Shown piece after piece: positions 25,348-37,900 of a DNA stretch of 64,000 nt. The position numbers were made by a program, and so were the translations under genes. This DNA is from Petrosia ficiformis (Eukaryota > Porifera > Demospongiae > Haplosclerida > Petrosiidae): the NCBI GenBank assembly GCA_947044365.1, contig OX345645.1, forward strand, positions 806,856-870,855, read 5' to 3'. How positions within the stretch are numbered: position 1 is the first letter of the stretch; each line of letters begins with the position of its first letter. The notes beneath the pieces were generated by a model. That model did not search any database. It was not told the DNA's origin and worked only from the letters and a program-made list of their open reading frames with translations.

Positions 25348-26170
25348 ATGGAAGTGGAAAGTGCTGCACTAGCTCTAGGCATTAGTCAGAACAAAAAAAA
25401 GCTTTAGCTGCTTTGTGAGTGGTAAAGATGTATTTGTTTGTTTACCTACCGGATTTGGGAAGACTGGTGTTTGTTATAATGTGTTGCCTTTTGTTTTTGA
25501 TACCTTAATGACTGGTGAATCTATTGTAGTGGTGGTATCTCCTCTGAAGGCAGATCAAGTAGACAGTTGATCTCACAAAGGTTTGAATTCTGTTAGTGTT
25601 TTGGTGATGAAAGTTCTAGTCAACTTTATAACTCGGTAATTAATGGTAATTTTCAAGTAGTTTATCAGAGAGTGTGGTATGTAGAGATGGCACTAAAAAA
25701 AAAGCCACCCATACATTTCAATTGCAATTGCAAAATTCTGGCCTGTAAGTATGGAGATGATATCTGCAGGTACTATGAAAAAAGAGAGTCTGAACGACTG
25801 CATAAATTTGATCTCGAATTGGACGCCATTTAGTTAAGTGTATTCATTAATCGAGACATGAAATTGAATTGTGCATGTGCATGTGTCGCATCAGGGTAGC
25901 TAGAAAACACAGACTGTGGATCACGGATTACAGATCAATGTCCAGTGTTATATTCGTTTTTTTTAAAGTATCATCTTGGCCACGATTTCACTGAGCCTTA
26001 TGGTGCTCCTGTACGACGTCCTCAGAATTGAATGGTCGACATGTTTAACAGTGAAACGCAACAAGAAAAAGACCATATAATCACCTCCTTTAAAAATCCA
26101 ATATCTAATTTGAGAATTGTTATAGCTACGATTGCTTTTGGATTAGGCATTGATATTTAGCTAACAGACG
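25348..26170 (+). pseudogene. RecQ-like helicase pseudogene
   Basis: The frame opens MEVESAALALG and soon hits a stop. With frameshifts it continues to a Walker A motif, KDVFVCLPTGFGKT, then motif Ia-like IVVVVSPLKADQ (about 25415-25565). A GDESSSQLYNS-type stretch follows near 25600. After an interruption, MFNSETQQEKD leads into LRIVIATIAFGLGID (about 26040-26158), a RecQ-family motif V. Stops and frameshifts make it non-functional. It is related to the ORF inside 27297-27896 and is likely transposon-associated or a decayed copy of an expanded helicase family. Confidence 0.75.
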
Positions 26171-26469
26171 GATGATAGCTGAAATTACAGGATTGGTATT
26201 AATCAGCAAACACTGGGTGAGAAGTTGATGTAAGACATTGTTTAGCTTCCTTTATTACATCATTATTACCCTCACCGTGAAGCGTAGGCAGAAGGGTATA
26301 GTAATCATATTGTGTGTCTGTGTGTGTGTTCGGGAAAACTACGAACATTGGTGGCTCCAACAAGCTACTGGCAGACTTCAAATTATACAAGGATTAAGAA
26401 TAACAAGAGGCTTTTGCTAAAACCCTTCGGTTATAAAGTTATCACATTTTTTATAACTCACGGTTACTG

Positions 26470-27110
26470 TTTCCAGATGTGAGAAGACTCTTGGGGACAT
26501 CTGGACACATCAAAACATAACTACTCCTATATCATGGTTATCGCTAGCAATGCACTACATCAAAGCAAACAAAATTGGGGTAGTGGTTGCTACAACATCA
26601 AGCACAGGTTCCAAGCATTCTCCATTACTTTCTAGCTCAGCCTATTTCAAATTTTCAAGTCATGTGCTGTGCATGTGCCTCACAACATTTGTTTGTTTTC
26701 TCATCAGTTTTGAGGACCTCTCTTTCACAGGACTCATTGAGGATCTTTCTTTCTTCTTTGACATAAAACACAGCCTAAAACGTAAGACTTATAGTATACA
26801 CAAGAGACTAGTATAATGATACTAAAATCTTTCAGTTATAAAGTAGTAACTACTGACATGTCAGTTTGTATAACTATTACATAATTATTATAAAAACTAA
26901 TATGCCAGTACAATTTTATTCCTTTATATGTTTTGTACACAAAAAGTAAACCATCTGAAGTAAACGTTTTCATTATTATATGACCATACAAACGAGCAAT
27001 GATATATAATTGTAATAATCTTTTGGCATATTATATTTAGAGAAAATTAAAGTTAGTATTACTTTGTCATGTAGGTGAGGGTCCGGTCCCAATGGCGTTC
27101 ATTGTCAAAA
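26470..27110. repeat. Copy of gene A intron 3 segment (10080-10990)
   Basis: It shares 'GACATCTGGACACATCAAAA', the ATCAAAGCAAACAAAATTGG stretch and the CTCATTGAGGATCTTTC stretch with gene A intron 3. It lies upstream of gene B rather than inside gene B intron 3. Confidence 0.65.
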
Positions 27111-27287
27111 GCTTTTAAATCTGAGGCATCACTGTGTAATAGCATGGAGTTGAAGGTATCTAAACAAAAATGCCTTAGTTCAACATGCTTGAGTATGTAT
27201 CGCTTGCTTTCCTCATCTTTCATGCATTCAAATGGAAAGGAAGTACATTTCCCTCTAGCAAGAATTTTACCATACATTTTACATCTA
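27059..27287 (-). pseudogene. Unrecognised minus-strand coding remnant
   Basis: An open frame reads PRCKMYGKILARGKC...FDNERHWDRTLTYMTK to a TAA near 27057-27059. It has protein-like composition but matches no family I can name. The 600-bp element is inserted just upstream on the minus strand. A truncated copy of its tail is at about 10925-10985. It may continue from the remnant at 28330-28010. Confidence 0.4.
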
Positions 27288-27296
27288 GGTATGTCC

Positions 27297-27896
27297 TAGT
27301 CTGGCGTAGCCAGACCCACCGCTGAAGGGAGGGGGGTCTGGTGAAACGCGTATACCAAAGTTGTTCTACTGCAGCCTGCAGTGCAGCGATTGTGGTCACA
27401 ATGAATATTATTATTTGTTTATGAATATGATTATCACTGTTATGAATATTATTATCACCTGCGAAAATTAGAAGAGATCTGAAATGACAGCAGTAACAGA
27501 TGTAGTAATGGCTTCAACGACTGCTGCGAAGAGATTAGGGTATGATTCATTAAAGGATAAGCAGATGGATGTGATAATCAGCGTTGTGAAAGGAGATGTA
27601 TTTGGTGTGCTTCCAACAGGGTATGGAAAGAGTCTTTGCTATGCTTGCCTTCCTTGGGTGTTTGATAATCTCTACCCCATTGAAAAGCCATCAATAGTAA
27701 TTGTTGTAAGTCCACTGACAGCTATCATGATTGATCAGAAATTACCGGTATTTCATCTGCAGTGTATATATTTATACAACACCTACTGAGATTATGTAAT
27801 TGCTGCAGCTTAATTGCATTCCACTAGAACAACTTTAGTATACGCGTTTCACCAGACCCCCCTCCCTTCAGCGGTGGGTCTGGCTACGCCAGACTA
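27297..27896. mobile_element. 600-bp TIR element with 9-bp TSD carrying a RecQ-like fragment
   Basis: Direct repeat GGTATGTCC flanks the element (27288-27296 and 27897-27905). Termini begin TAGTCTGGCGTAGCCAGACC and are inverted over about 75 bp with very few mismatches. The TIR start is itself a small hairpin. A 9-bp TSD with long TIRs is typical of Mutator-like elements, but no transposase is present. The interior carries a helicase-like ORF, so it resembles a gene-capture (Pack-type) element. A 48-bp solo relative is at 4436-4483. Confidence 0.8.
27484..27789 (+). CDS. Captured RecQ-like helicase N-terminal fragment (ORF in TIR element)
   Basis: The 101-aa ORF starts with ATG after the left TIR and has no upstream context. 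Residues about 15-45 (RLGYDSLKDKQMDVI) resemble the RecQ entry region. Walker A is GVLPTGYGKSLCYA, and motif Ia is SIVIVVSPLTAIMIDQK. The helicase reading stops there; the last residues (PVFHLQCIYLYNTY) look like read-through into intron or TIR sequence. It lacks DEAH and all C-terminal motifs, so it cannot be an active helicase. It is better preserved than the neighbouring pseudogene, suggesting recent capture or selection. Expression is unknown. Confidence 0.55.
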   Translation: MTAVTDVVMASTTAAKRLGYDSLKDKQMDVIISVVKGDVFGVLPTGYGKSLCYACLPWVFDNLYPIEKPSIVIVVSPLTAIMIDQKLPVFHLQCIYLYNTY

Positions 27897-28009
27897 GGTA
27901 TGTCCTGGGTTTAGAATAACCTATCAGTACCTATAATTATAAATTATACAAAATAATTATGTTCACAACATTTAACCAGTGTAACATTGTAATGTAAACT
28001 CACAGATAC

Positions 28010-28330
28010 AGACGGAGACACTGTGGATGGAAGCAAAGATCTAATGATGGGATTTTTCTTAGCATTTGGTCATTGAACATCAGCTTGCCTTCTTTTCATG
28101 CCAATATAGCAGGTCACATCTTGATTCCCACTTAGATTGGATATAACTCCTAAGACAAGGTCAGCCTATGTGTCTACAACTCGCTGATATTTTTCAAAAC
28201 AAGGCCTATACAAATACTTCTCAGATGCACTGAATATTGATTCGCTACTTATAGCAGTAACTGGAGCTTCAGAAAGTCTTGTATCAATATTCTTTTTAAG
28301 TAAAGAAGCTACAGGACTCACCTTGTTCCA
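28010..28330 (-). pseudogene. Minus-strand coding remnant, family unknown
   Basis: The reverse strand reads NIDTRLSEAPVTAISSES, continues to a YRPCFEKYQRVVDT stretch, a stop, then LVLGVISNLSGN. The protein-like frame with a few stops suggests a decayed transposon gene. It is separated from 27287-27059 by the 600-bp element. Confidence 0.35.
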
Positions 28331-28823
28331 CTTTTAGTCTACTCACGTGGCTAAGAATGTGTTTACGCTGTCATGTGACATACGCCCATATCCGCATTCC
28401 CGTTTGTACGAGCTCGTCAATAAGTCTCCAGATCGGCTCCTCCAAGCGAAGGGGCGAGTACCCAGACTACACAGGGCAGGGTGTCCCCTAGTGCATAATC
28501 CCCCTGGATATAATGCGCTAGGTCCTAGGTAGTTTAGTCCCCAGAAGGAAATGTACTAGTGTAAATTCTAACCCTATAGGATAAACTCTTCTACTAAATG
28601 TAATATTCTTCCTGAAGGAATGCATTAAACATTTATAAATTTTAAATACAAAATTCTCTAACGTTTACCTTCCAATAGAACTCTTCACTAATCTAAAAGT
28701 ATAATGTGCATCATACATTACATTACAAATATATTATTTTATATATCTATGTGTATATTCACTTATATTAGTCTCGCGTAACCAGCCCCTCCCCTCTAAC
28801 GTCCTGCATATCGCATGCATGCA

Positions 28824-28960
28824 TGCTCTAACGCCGCTGAGCCTCTGATGTGAGACAATATTACCTCTCTAGACGGCTTTATTGTAGAACTAACACGCTC
28901 TGTTGTAGCCTGCTGGTATTTCTTGCACAGAGTGGAGACAACTGCACGCTTTCTGCGGAG
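28824..28960 (+). promoter_or_regulatory. Conserved 5' block of gene B
   Basis: Same 137-bp block as 6173-6309 of gene A, with only a few substitutions. Upstream homology to gene A is lost at 28824. Confidence 0.5.
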
Positions 28961-31900
28961 ATGGCTCTTCACTTGCTAGTGCTAACAGTGAGTCATGATC
29001 AACCATTTCAATATTATTTGCTTATTCATTTCGCAGACTTTCTTCCTGTTGTTTAACAGTTGTAATGCACAAACGGTGGTTGTATTCCCATGGCCTGGTT
29101 CTCTAGTTGTGCCTGTTGATAACACAGTTGTGGAACAAGGTAAGTTTACCCGAACATTTATTAGGGGGGTGGGGGTGGTGAGTAGACTTTATGAAACAAA
29201 CTCTCGGAATGTCTGCATATAGGCAAGTGCCCATGGAAATGAATGTTCAGCAAAGATGCATACATAGTTAAATATGATGTGGTGGTGTATCAAAGGTACC
29301 GACAGGCTGCAACAGCTGTATTTCCCATATTGTAAACTTGTGTTGTGTGAAAACACATATAGCACTCTGTTGGGTTTGCTTCACCCATGCATATCACATT
29401 AAAGCATCTGCTTACTCTCGAAATTACAATACCTGATCATGATAGCAAGTGTTTGACTATACCTGTCATGCTGTAATATGTGTAATGCACTTGCAGGAGT
29501 ACTTTAACAACATGTTGATTACTTACTTACAGGTACTACTGCACGGATTGAATTTTCTGACAATGATATGCAGAGATCAATTGTAATTCGAGAAGACGTT
29601 GATGTGATACTAGACTGCAGTCTTGTTGTTCAAAGTCTAGAAAGTGATAATGTTTTAAATGTAACGGTAACTTGGTTTATACAAAGACTCGATACCGATC
29701 TAGAAACTCTTGGTGCTGAGGAACCATTACTTGAATCATCACTTCCACTTGATGAATCAATCACACAGTATGTTACTAGACTACATTGAATAATGTGTTG
29801 ATGAGAATTTTATATATAGTATATATCAGGAGCTTATGAGCACTACAAAGCGACACGAACGCGCATCAAACTCCAGTATATTTTGTAAACCATCTGTTGT
29901 CGAATCACACCTGTGCAAACTGCCTTATATGGTAAACCACTGTAAACTGCATAAGTGGGTGTGATAAGTGTTTATTAAAATAATAATAAATTAAAATTAT
30001 TATTAATTGCAGGGATTTTTTTAGAAAAAAATTTCAGGGGGGGCAAATCAATGTTTCAAGAAAATGAGGGGGGGTTGGAGGTTGGAGCTAAAATACATAA
30101 TACTAATGTACGTACTTTGCGGGCACTTTTTCAGCATAATTATATAGCTGGCTCGGGGGAGGCAAAACAATTTTGAGGGGGGGCGAAATGCCCCCCCTCA
30201 AACCCCCTAAAAAACCCTGAATTGTTTGTGTCTGACAAGATGAGTAGAAGTAGTCTGTATAATCCCCCACTTCTTTCCAGACAGAAACGATACTAATATA
30301 GTCAGCAAAGGGTGAATGCTGTAACAAAAGTGTCAAAGTACTGTGTTGTGTACTGTGTACCATTAATAGACAACAACAAAAGCAATAGCTCTAATGAAAT
30401 AAGCACATGAGGATTAGTTTGTTACCTGGAGCAGGCTTTGAAACCATCTCCTATTCAAGCTTTCTTTTCGAGTTTCTTCTTGGCTTGTAAACTTCCGTTT
30501 TGGGCTTCCAATTAGTTTGAAGTGTTCTATCTCAGACATCTGTGCATTTGTTCTTTTGATTGCAATTTCATCTCTTATAAATGACAAATCTGGTTCAGAC
30601 TGTGGATTGACTGTTCTTCTGCGCGAGTCTGTTCAACATTGTTTTCTCTAATAATTGCCCACAAACCAGAACACTTATCTTAAACCCGGCCTTTTGACCA
30701 TATTTGGAGTTTTCTGAAAGTGTGATTTGTGATTTGACACTCCTGTATATATATATTTATTTATTTATTTATTTATTTATTAATTTTTAAGTAAGAATTG
30801 ATAGGGCCTCTAGGCTAGGGGTTCCACACAGGGGCGGGTCTACAGGGGAAGCAGGGAGGGCAATTGCCCCCCCCCCCCCTCCCTGAATTTTTATTTGTAT
30901 GAAAATATATTTGAAAATTACAATTCATGTCATAAATGACATGAAGGGTGGAGTTAGTTTACACAACTAAACAAGTGGTCAATCAGTTTACTCAGTGAAT
31001 GCAAACATAATTCTAGATCTGCAGACTGCATCTAAAATATGGATGCAGAAGGTAATCTATTACTGTATGCCGGCACATGTTCGCAGTGGAATATTTTCGC
31101 GAATTTCGCGAATTGTGCACTACTCGCGAAAATATGGGCGTGGTATCAAGTTAACAGACAGGGAAGTTTCAGGCCACCTTAAGGAAGGTCAGAGGAATAT
31201 CTCCTGTGTCCATTTATCTCACACTTAATGAGACCTCCTCACAACGATATTTTACGAGGTACATGGCCAACAACAGTCATTGAAGAATTGACCATTGCTG
31301 CAGAATAGGGATCAACATCATTTCCAGTCTCTCGCACGCAAGTCAATACTTCAGGCCTCATTGGATCAGGTACCCAGACATCTTTGTATATATGGTGACC
31401 CCTCATACAGCTTTCACACACGAACTCTTGTGTCATTTTCGAGTAAACAAATTATACACATGGTTGGGCAGGGCTTCAATCTATCTACTTAATTGGAAGT
31501 AGGCGGTAAAATTGTGGCAATCCGTGAAAGTTAAAATTTGCAAATACTTTAAAATAGGCCATTCACGAAAATATTCCACAGCGAACATCTCCCAGTATAC
31601 GGTATTGCCAGGAGTCCATGATAGAAAAAACGTAAGAGGGAAGGAGTGTGAATCGCCCACGTTGTAACGAGATTTTGTATCAGCGATGTCTCGCTAGCGG
31701 ATATACTATTTTTAGAAAGTGTTTGGCCAGCAGAATGACCGCACCTCCAAGATACAAGATCGATAAAACGCTTCGTTTCTCCTAAAATAGGAGTACTTCT
31801 TGTCGCCTCTCGTAAACGATCTCTAATTGGAGTGGTTGTGTTTGCTACTTGATAGAATTAGAACGAATAGCAGACAATCTATGTGGCCTTCGTGTTGAAA

Positions 31901-34900
31901 CAAAAGCCATGTTACAACGTGGGCGATTCACACTCCTTCCCTCTTACTATCATGGACTCCTGGTATTGCGCATAGCGCAATAGGCCTAATTTAAGTTACC
32001 ACACCTTTCATGAATAATTAATCAGCAAAATTCTTTTCGCAGCGCTCTCCGCGCATCTGGTTCACCCTACCTTACAAAATTTCTAGACCCGCCCCTGGTT
32101 CCACACACTCTATGACACAGGGAATTTGCAAAAACAAATTTAAATTCAAGATGTAGTTAGTAATATAGTCCAAATAGCTGTTCACTTATCAATTTAAAAT
32201 ATCATCCTGATCTCAGGGTTTTGTTCAAAGGTGCATGACAACTGTGGTTTATCATAATAGAAACAAAACTTTTATTTTAAAAATATCAGCTTGTACAAAT
32301 GTTAAGGTCGAAACTGTGTTTGTAGATAATACTATTTGTCTAATCCAAAAATCTTTTTTTCTATATCAATTTTAATGCATAAAAAAAACAGAAAAAGGTA
32401 TGCATTAAGGGTACACAAGATAGCACAGACGGCTAATATATAGTGCCCCCCAAAAGAGGGAAAAGACAGGAAAAAATATATATAATAATAACAAAATAAA
32501 AGTTAAAGTATATTTGTGAGCAAATGCTCGGACAAACAAGCCTTAAAAGAGTTAGATGAGGTGCCTTTGACTATATGGGATGAAGTGAGTTCCAATAAAG
32601 GTATGACATCAACAAAAAATGAGAATTGGTGAGTGTTTGTCTTGGTAAGAGGTTGAGATATAATTTGGTTATGAGGGTATCTTGGTGAAGGTGAGGGATG
32701 AGAAGTAAAAACATTATGAGGAATAATTGAAAAGTTGTTTAATATATTGTTACAAATCTTGAGCTTTTGTAACTTCCTTCTTGTAGACAACGGCTACCAG
32801 TTACATTTGTTCAAATTAGTGGGGGCTTTCCAGTCCTTAGTTACAACCTTGCCAGCAAAATCCTGTACCTTCTCGAGCTTGTCAATAAGGATGAATTGGT
32901 GTGGGTCCCATACTGCAGGGAGTATTCCAATTTGGGAAGGACCACACTACGATAGATCTTCTGACGAGCCAGCGGAGTGGGTTTGTACAACCTATGGTAG
33001 ATCAAACCAATTTGTTGTTTTGCTTTCGAGGAGATGTTATGCACATGCCTAGACTAATTTAGATCTCCTGTAACTGTGACACCTAGGTACTTAACTGAGA
33101 GGGGATCAGCTATAGGGTTACCACCTATGGGAAGGTTGAGTGAGATTGGTTTGGGAGACCTAGTTATTGGCAGAGCACATGTCTTACTAGTGTTTTAAGG
33201 TGAGACCATGATTAGTTGTCCAAAGAAGGATTTGATCAACATCTTGCTGAAAAGCAAGAATGTTGCAAGGTGAATTTATGGGTTTATACAGGACAATATC
33301 GTCTGCATATAAGGCTAATTTACTATTATGTGATAGAGGTAGATTACAGACCAAGTCCATAAAAATGGTATGAGGAGTGGTCCAAGAATGGACCCCTGTG
33401 GGACTCCAGATGTCACTTCACAGGTATCTGAGGTGGTTCCATTAATTACCACTCCCTGGGTTCTACCAGACAGATAGTTTGAAAACCAGGAGAGAAGGGA
33501 ACCTGAAATCCCAATTCTCTCCAGAGAAAGCAGAATCTGTTCATGTGGAACAGTATCAAAGGCCTTTTTTATATCAAAGAAAACAGCTCCAACTTGATGG
33601 TTACTGGACAGACGCAGATGCCAGTCATTTATGATGGATAACAGAGCTTCTGCAGTAGAGGACCCAGCCCTATAGCCAAATTGATGGCGAGAGAGCAAAT
33701 GATGTGTTCGTAAGTAATTAGAAACTCTTTGATGGACAATGCGTTCCAGTACTTTCGAAACCAATGATAATAAGGAAATCGGAAGGATCACCCGACTTCA
33801 AAATAGGTGTGACATTTGACAGCTTCCATTGGAATGGCACCTTACTAGACTCAAGCGAAATGTTAAATAACGAAGTGAGAGCTCGTCCTTCCTCCTTCTC
33901 CTCTTCTCCTTCGCTCACTTCTAAATCTCTAGACTGTTCTCTTTCCAGTATCACTTGTTCTGTGGATGAAGTATCTAAACTTCTATCCACATACAAGACA
34001 AACACAGCTTCAGGTCCTGATGGCATTTCCAGAGAAATACCGCTGACTCTATCTCTCCTGGAGAAGCAAGATGAGAAAAACTGATTGAATAAGTTGGCTT
34101 TCTCTAGGGGCCTTTGAACTTTCACTGACTGATTGGTAAGTGTGTCAGGGAAGCAAGAACGGGTGGGGGATAATTTGTAATAAGTTGATCAAAAGTCCTT
34201 TAGTGAATGAGAGAGTTTGGTGAAGAAGTTCTTCTTTGCAGAACGAAGGGCAGATGAACTTGATTTCTGACTTTATTATATGCAGCCCAGGCATTGTCAG
34301 ATTTAAGATGTTTAGCCCATTTAAACAAAGAGAGTTTTTTTAGGATCAGACATATAGTATCTTTAGTGATATAAGGCAGATTTCTTCGCATAGAAATGGT
34401 CTTTTGGGGAATACAGTTTACCATAGTAATCATAAATATGTCGTACCACCTAACCCAGACGTTATCTACATCATTATAAAAAAAAACAGAGCTGTTGGAA
34501 AAGCTCTTAAAGTGTTATTTGCTGTGAAAAAATAAGCTTTGTTATATAACCAAACTTTTCTTCTGACAAGTTTAGAAGATGGAGAAGCAACCTCAAGATT
34601 GAAAAATATACTGTAATGATCTGAACTCTTAATCGGTGGTTGAATTGCACAAGATAACATGACTAAATTCTCCAACAAATAGATATGATCAATAATGGAA
34701 CAAGAGTGTTTAGAAACTCTTGTGGGCGAAGATACAATTTGTTTAAGGACGAATTTGTTTGACATTGAGCCAAGCTGTCTTGAACTAGCAGATGTGATCT
34801 TTGACGGTGAAAGGTCAATATTAAAATCACCCAGGAAAACCACAAACTCAACCTGAGCTGGAGAGAGTTCCTCAAGCATGGACTCCAGAGCAGATAACAC

Positions 34901-37900
34901 TGACAGATCATCCCTAGGGGGACGATATACCAAACCTAACATTATATTCTTTCTTTTTAACTTTAAATTGATTAACAAAAATTCAATGGTAGGATTGCAA
35001 AGAGCAACAGCTGTTTGGATGCAATCTCGGGTAAAAATGGCAATGCCACCACCATGTCTATTTCTATTTCAACGGATAAGTGAATACCCATCAGTTGCCA
35101 GTTCATCACTAGCAATAGAATCATCAAGCCAGGTCTCACATAATGATAATTATAATGTCTGGAGTTTGAGCTGCAGCTAGGAGACGAAGATCATCAATCA
35201 CAGGGGATAGACTTCTACAGTTTGTATATAGAATGCTAAGATGGTGAGTCCTATAAAGAATGGTTTGATGAAGTCTCATTTGACGCAGACAGAACAGAGT
35301 CTAGGGACAAAGAACAAAAAATAGAGTCGAGAGTTAGAAGTGTCAAAAAAAGGAAGAGCTTCATGTAGGCATTTTCGACAACACCATGATTCGTTAGATG
35401 ACTGAAGCTCCAGGTACTCTTCACAGGAAATGCCTACACACTGTCAAGCTATTGTATGTCTCATTCTGAGAGCCACCAGAAGTAATGCCCTGTTCAAGTA
35501 CTGAAAGTAGGTGTGAAGCATGTGTTACTGAGAAAATGTCTTACCACTTTTGAAAGTACTTTATCGTGAAGAGAAGTAACACTGCTGAAATTTATTAAAT
35601 CTTTTACTAGAGAGAAGATGGATCTGGTGGAAAAGGCATTAGATGATACAGTATATGTTTTTGTGGCTTTATGTATCAAGATAATCTAAACTAAACTAAT
35701 GGATTCTAAAAGTTTAACTGTACTTTTGGTAACATCATCATGGAGTTTCTTTCGCTTTGCCTTCATTGATCTCTTTGATAAATCGCTGGTGGCGCAGTTA
35801 ATTCTGATTATATTGTCACTAACAGCATTAACACTTCTGAACACCATGTTACTACAGTAATGCACAGAATAGTCATTTTATACTGAATTGCTCTATATTG
35901 GTTAGGCATTCCATATGTAAAAATGAAACTTAAAAGAGCATGGAGATCATTACAACTCAAAAAGGAGGAGAAGAGTTGGTTAGGCATTCCATATATAACA
36001 AGTGTATATAGAGAAAAAAACATCCCTATGATTGCTTTACAAATTTAAGTATCCCTATGACTGCTTTGTGGTGTCCAGCATTCAGTAATCATGGCTGACT
36101 TTATCATGCCTGAAAACAACAGCCTATTATAGTTATAATTTTGATTATCTACTCTCTTGACGCAACTTCCTTAACTACGTATACAACTCATAGTCGTGCA
36201 AGTGGATACAAGAATATAAATATATATAATTATATAGATTCAACCCCATGGAAAGCAATCATAGGGATGGCCCTACGGGCCATAAAAATGAAACTTAAAA
36301 GAGCATGGAGATCATTACAACTCAAAAAGGAGAAGCATTAATATGGGTAGGATACAGATTCAGCTATCAGACATTAATTTATTTTTGATTTGTACTATAA
36401 TAATCATTTTGAATAATTGAAATTGTAATTATATACAATAATAATAAAAAACACTCATTAGCAGACATTCTGGGATAAGATTAGACATTTTGGTATATTT
36501 CTTTTGCATCTCGAACGTTACATGATTTTGTTTAATATACAGGTTCTTAATTAATGGAACACAAGATGAGATACTAGATATCAGAAGGTCAAGCTTACCA
36601 TCACAAGCTGTAGAAAGCAGTGCTGGTGTATACCGATGTATGGCATGTGGAATGATACCTTCTCAACCACAGCCAATATGTAACTCATCAACTATTAATA
36701 AGGATGTTATAGGTATTTACTACTATATACGATTTATTTTTGCTACAGAGCAAATTACGATCAAAACTATATATTATACATAATTACATATTAACATATT
36801 GTAGGTTTTGGACCTGTTATTGAAGATGGTCCTGAGGTTGTGGAAGAGGGAGCAAATCGGATTATTAATATTGGTAATGACTTCTGTCTTGGTGGGAGAA
36901 ATATGCCTCCACAACTATTGATAAATTGTTATCATAATCGAAGTTTTCCTGTTACTCAAGATCCACCTCCAGTTGCCGCCTGGACATTAAATGGAGGAGC
37001 TCAACCTGATGGTATTAATATATTTATATCTGATACTGCTAGACCTGATCTAGATGATCGACTGCAAATTTATAATGATGATGCCACCTCATCAATTAAT
37101 GATATTATTGGAACAATGGTGTGTAATTTGACAAATCCATTTGGAAATGATACTGCAACTTCAATCATAAGTAAGTTTAATGATGAAGGAGGATTGATTG
37201 AGATTACACTTATTTTGACCAATGTTCATAGTTAATAAAGTCACTTGTTATTAATATTGCTAAGGTCTATACACATATACATATCACTATATAGGTGTGG
37301 GGTATTAAACCCATAATGTTACATATCTTTATTATTATCCAACTCACCTGAGCCATGTAAAACCTGTCTTAGCCATAATTGCAATTAGGTTTCAGAATTT
37401 AGGATGGCTTATGGTTAAGCTTTGTGGCTTAGTTGTGTGTGTAAGTGTCTGTGTATGTGTGTGTATATGAGTATATGATGTATATGTGTGTTTGTGTGTG
37501 TTTGTACATATGTATGTGTGTATGTGTGTGTGTATCAGTCATATGATATTTGGAGCAGTCTGGGTTTGGGGCTTGGGATTAGTTTAGGGATGGTATTAGG
37601 ATTAGAAGTGTCAGCCAAACGTATTTTGAGCAGTCTGGGATATGTCATATTTGGATTTTAAAATAGAACATAATTATATACGTATAATTATAACGCTCTA
37701 GTAACTATTTCTTGATAGACGTACCATTTCATGGAATGAGTGTTTAAATGAACTAAATCTTTCTTTTTGTTTGTTTCGAAATACATCACAAGTGGAGTAA
37801 GATGAAATAATTATTTTTAATTTGTAGTGATGATTACTCATTTGTTGATACGTCTATTCTCAAATGTCTAAAATGCAACGACCTTATATTCATTTTTTGT

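Larger units (their letters stand above)
24910..28823. other. Intergenic region A-B, transposon debris
   Basis: Contains a decayed RecQ-like helicase (25348-26170), a segment duplicated from gene A intron 3 (26470-27110), minus-strand coding remnants (27059-27287, 28010-28330) and the 600-bp TIR element between them. No intact host gene is seen. Confidence 0.7.
30829..32097. mobile_element. hAT-like non-autonomous element (1.27 kb)
   Basis: Terminal inverted repeats CAGGGGCGGGTCTA and TAGACCCGCCCCTG, with an exact 8-bp target duplication GTTCCACA (30821-30828, 32098-32105). These are hallmarks of hAT elements. No hAT transposase is seen. Other elements are nested inside. Confidence 0.8.
29768..36542 (+). 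other. Gene B intron 3 (6.8 kb), nested transposons
   Basis: Splits Ig1, as in gene A. Contains a 210-bp MITE, a 1.27-kb hAT-like element with two inner elements and a HIRAN fragment, a degenerate LINE and a dispersed element. Only the outer edges (29768-30009 and 36410-36542) match gene A intron 3. Confidence 0.75.

Noticed and set aside
26550..26816. 88-aa ORF with hydrophobic stretch
   Set aside because: Part of the segment duplicated from gene A intron 3, where the frame is broken. No family resemblance.
28347..28532. 61-aa ORF upstream of gene B
   Set aside because: No recognisable motif and no splice context. It lies in transposon debris.
33764..34084. Plus-strand ORF over the LINE
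   Set aside because: Antisense of the reverse-transcriptase ORF, which carries the real motifs.
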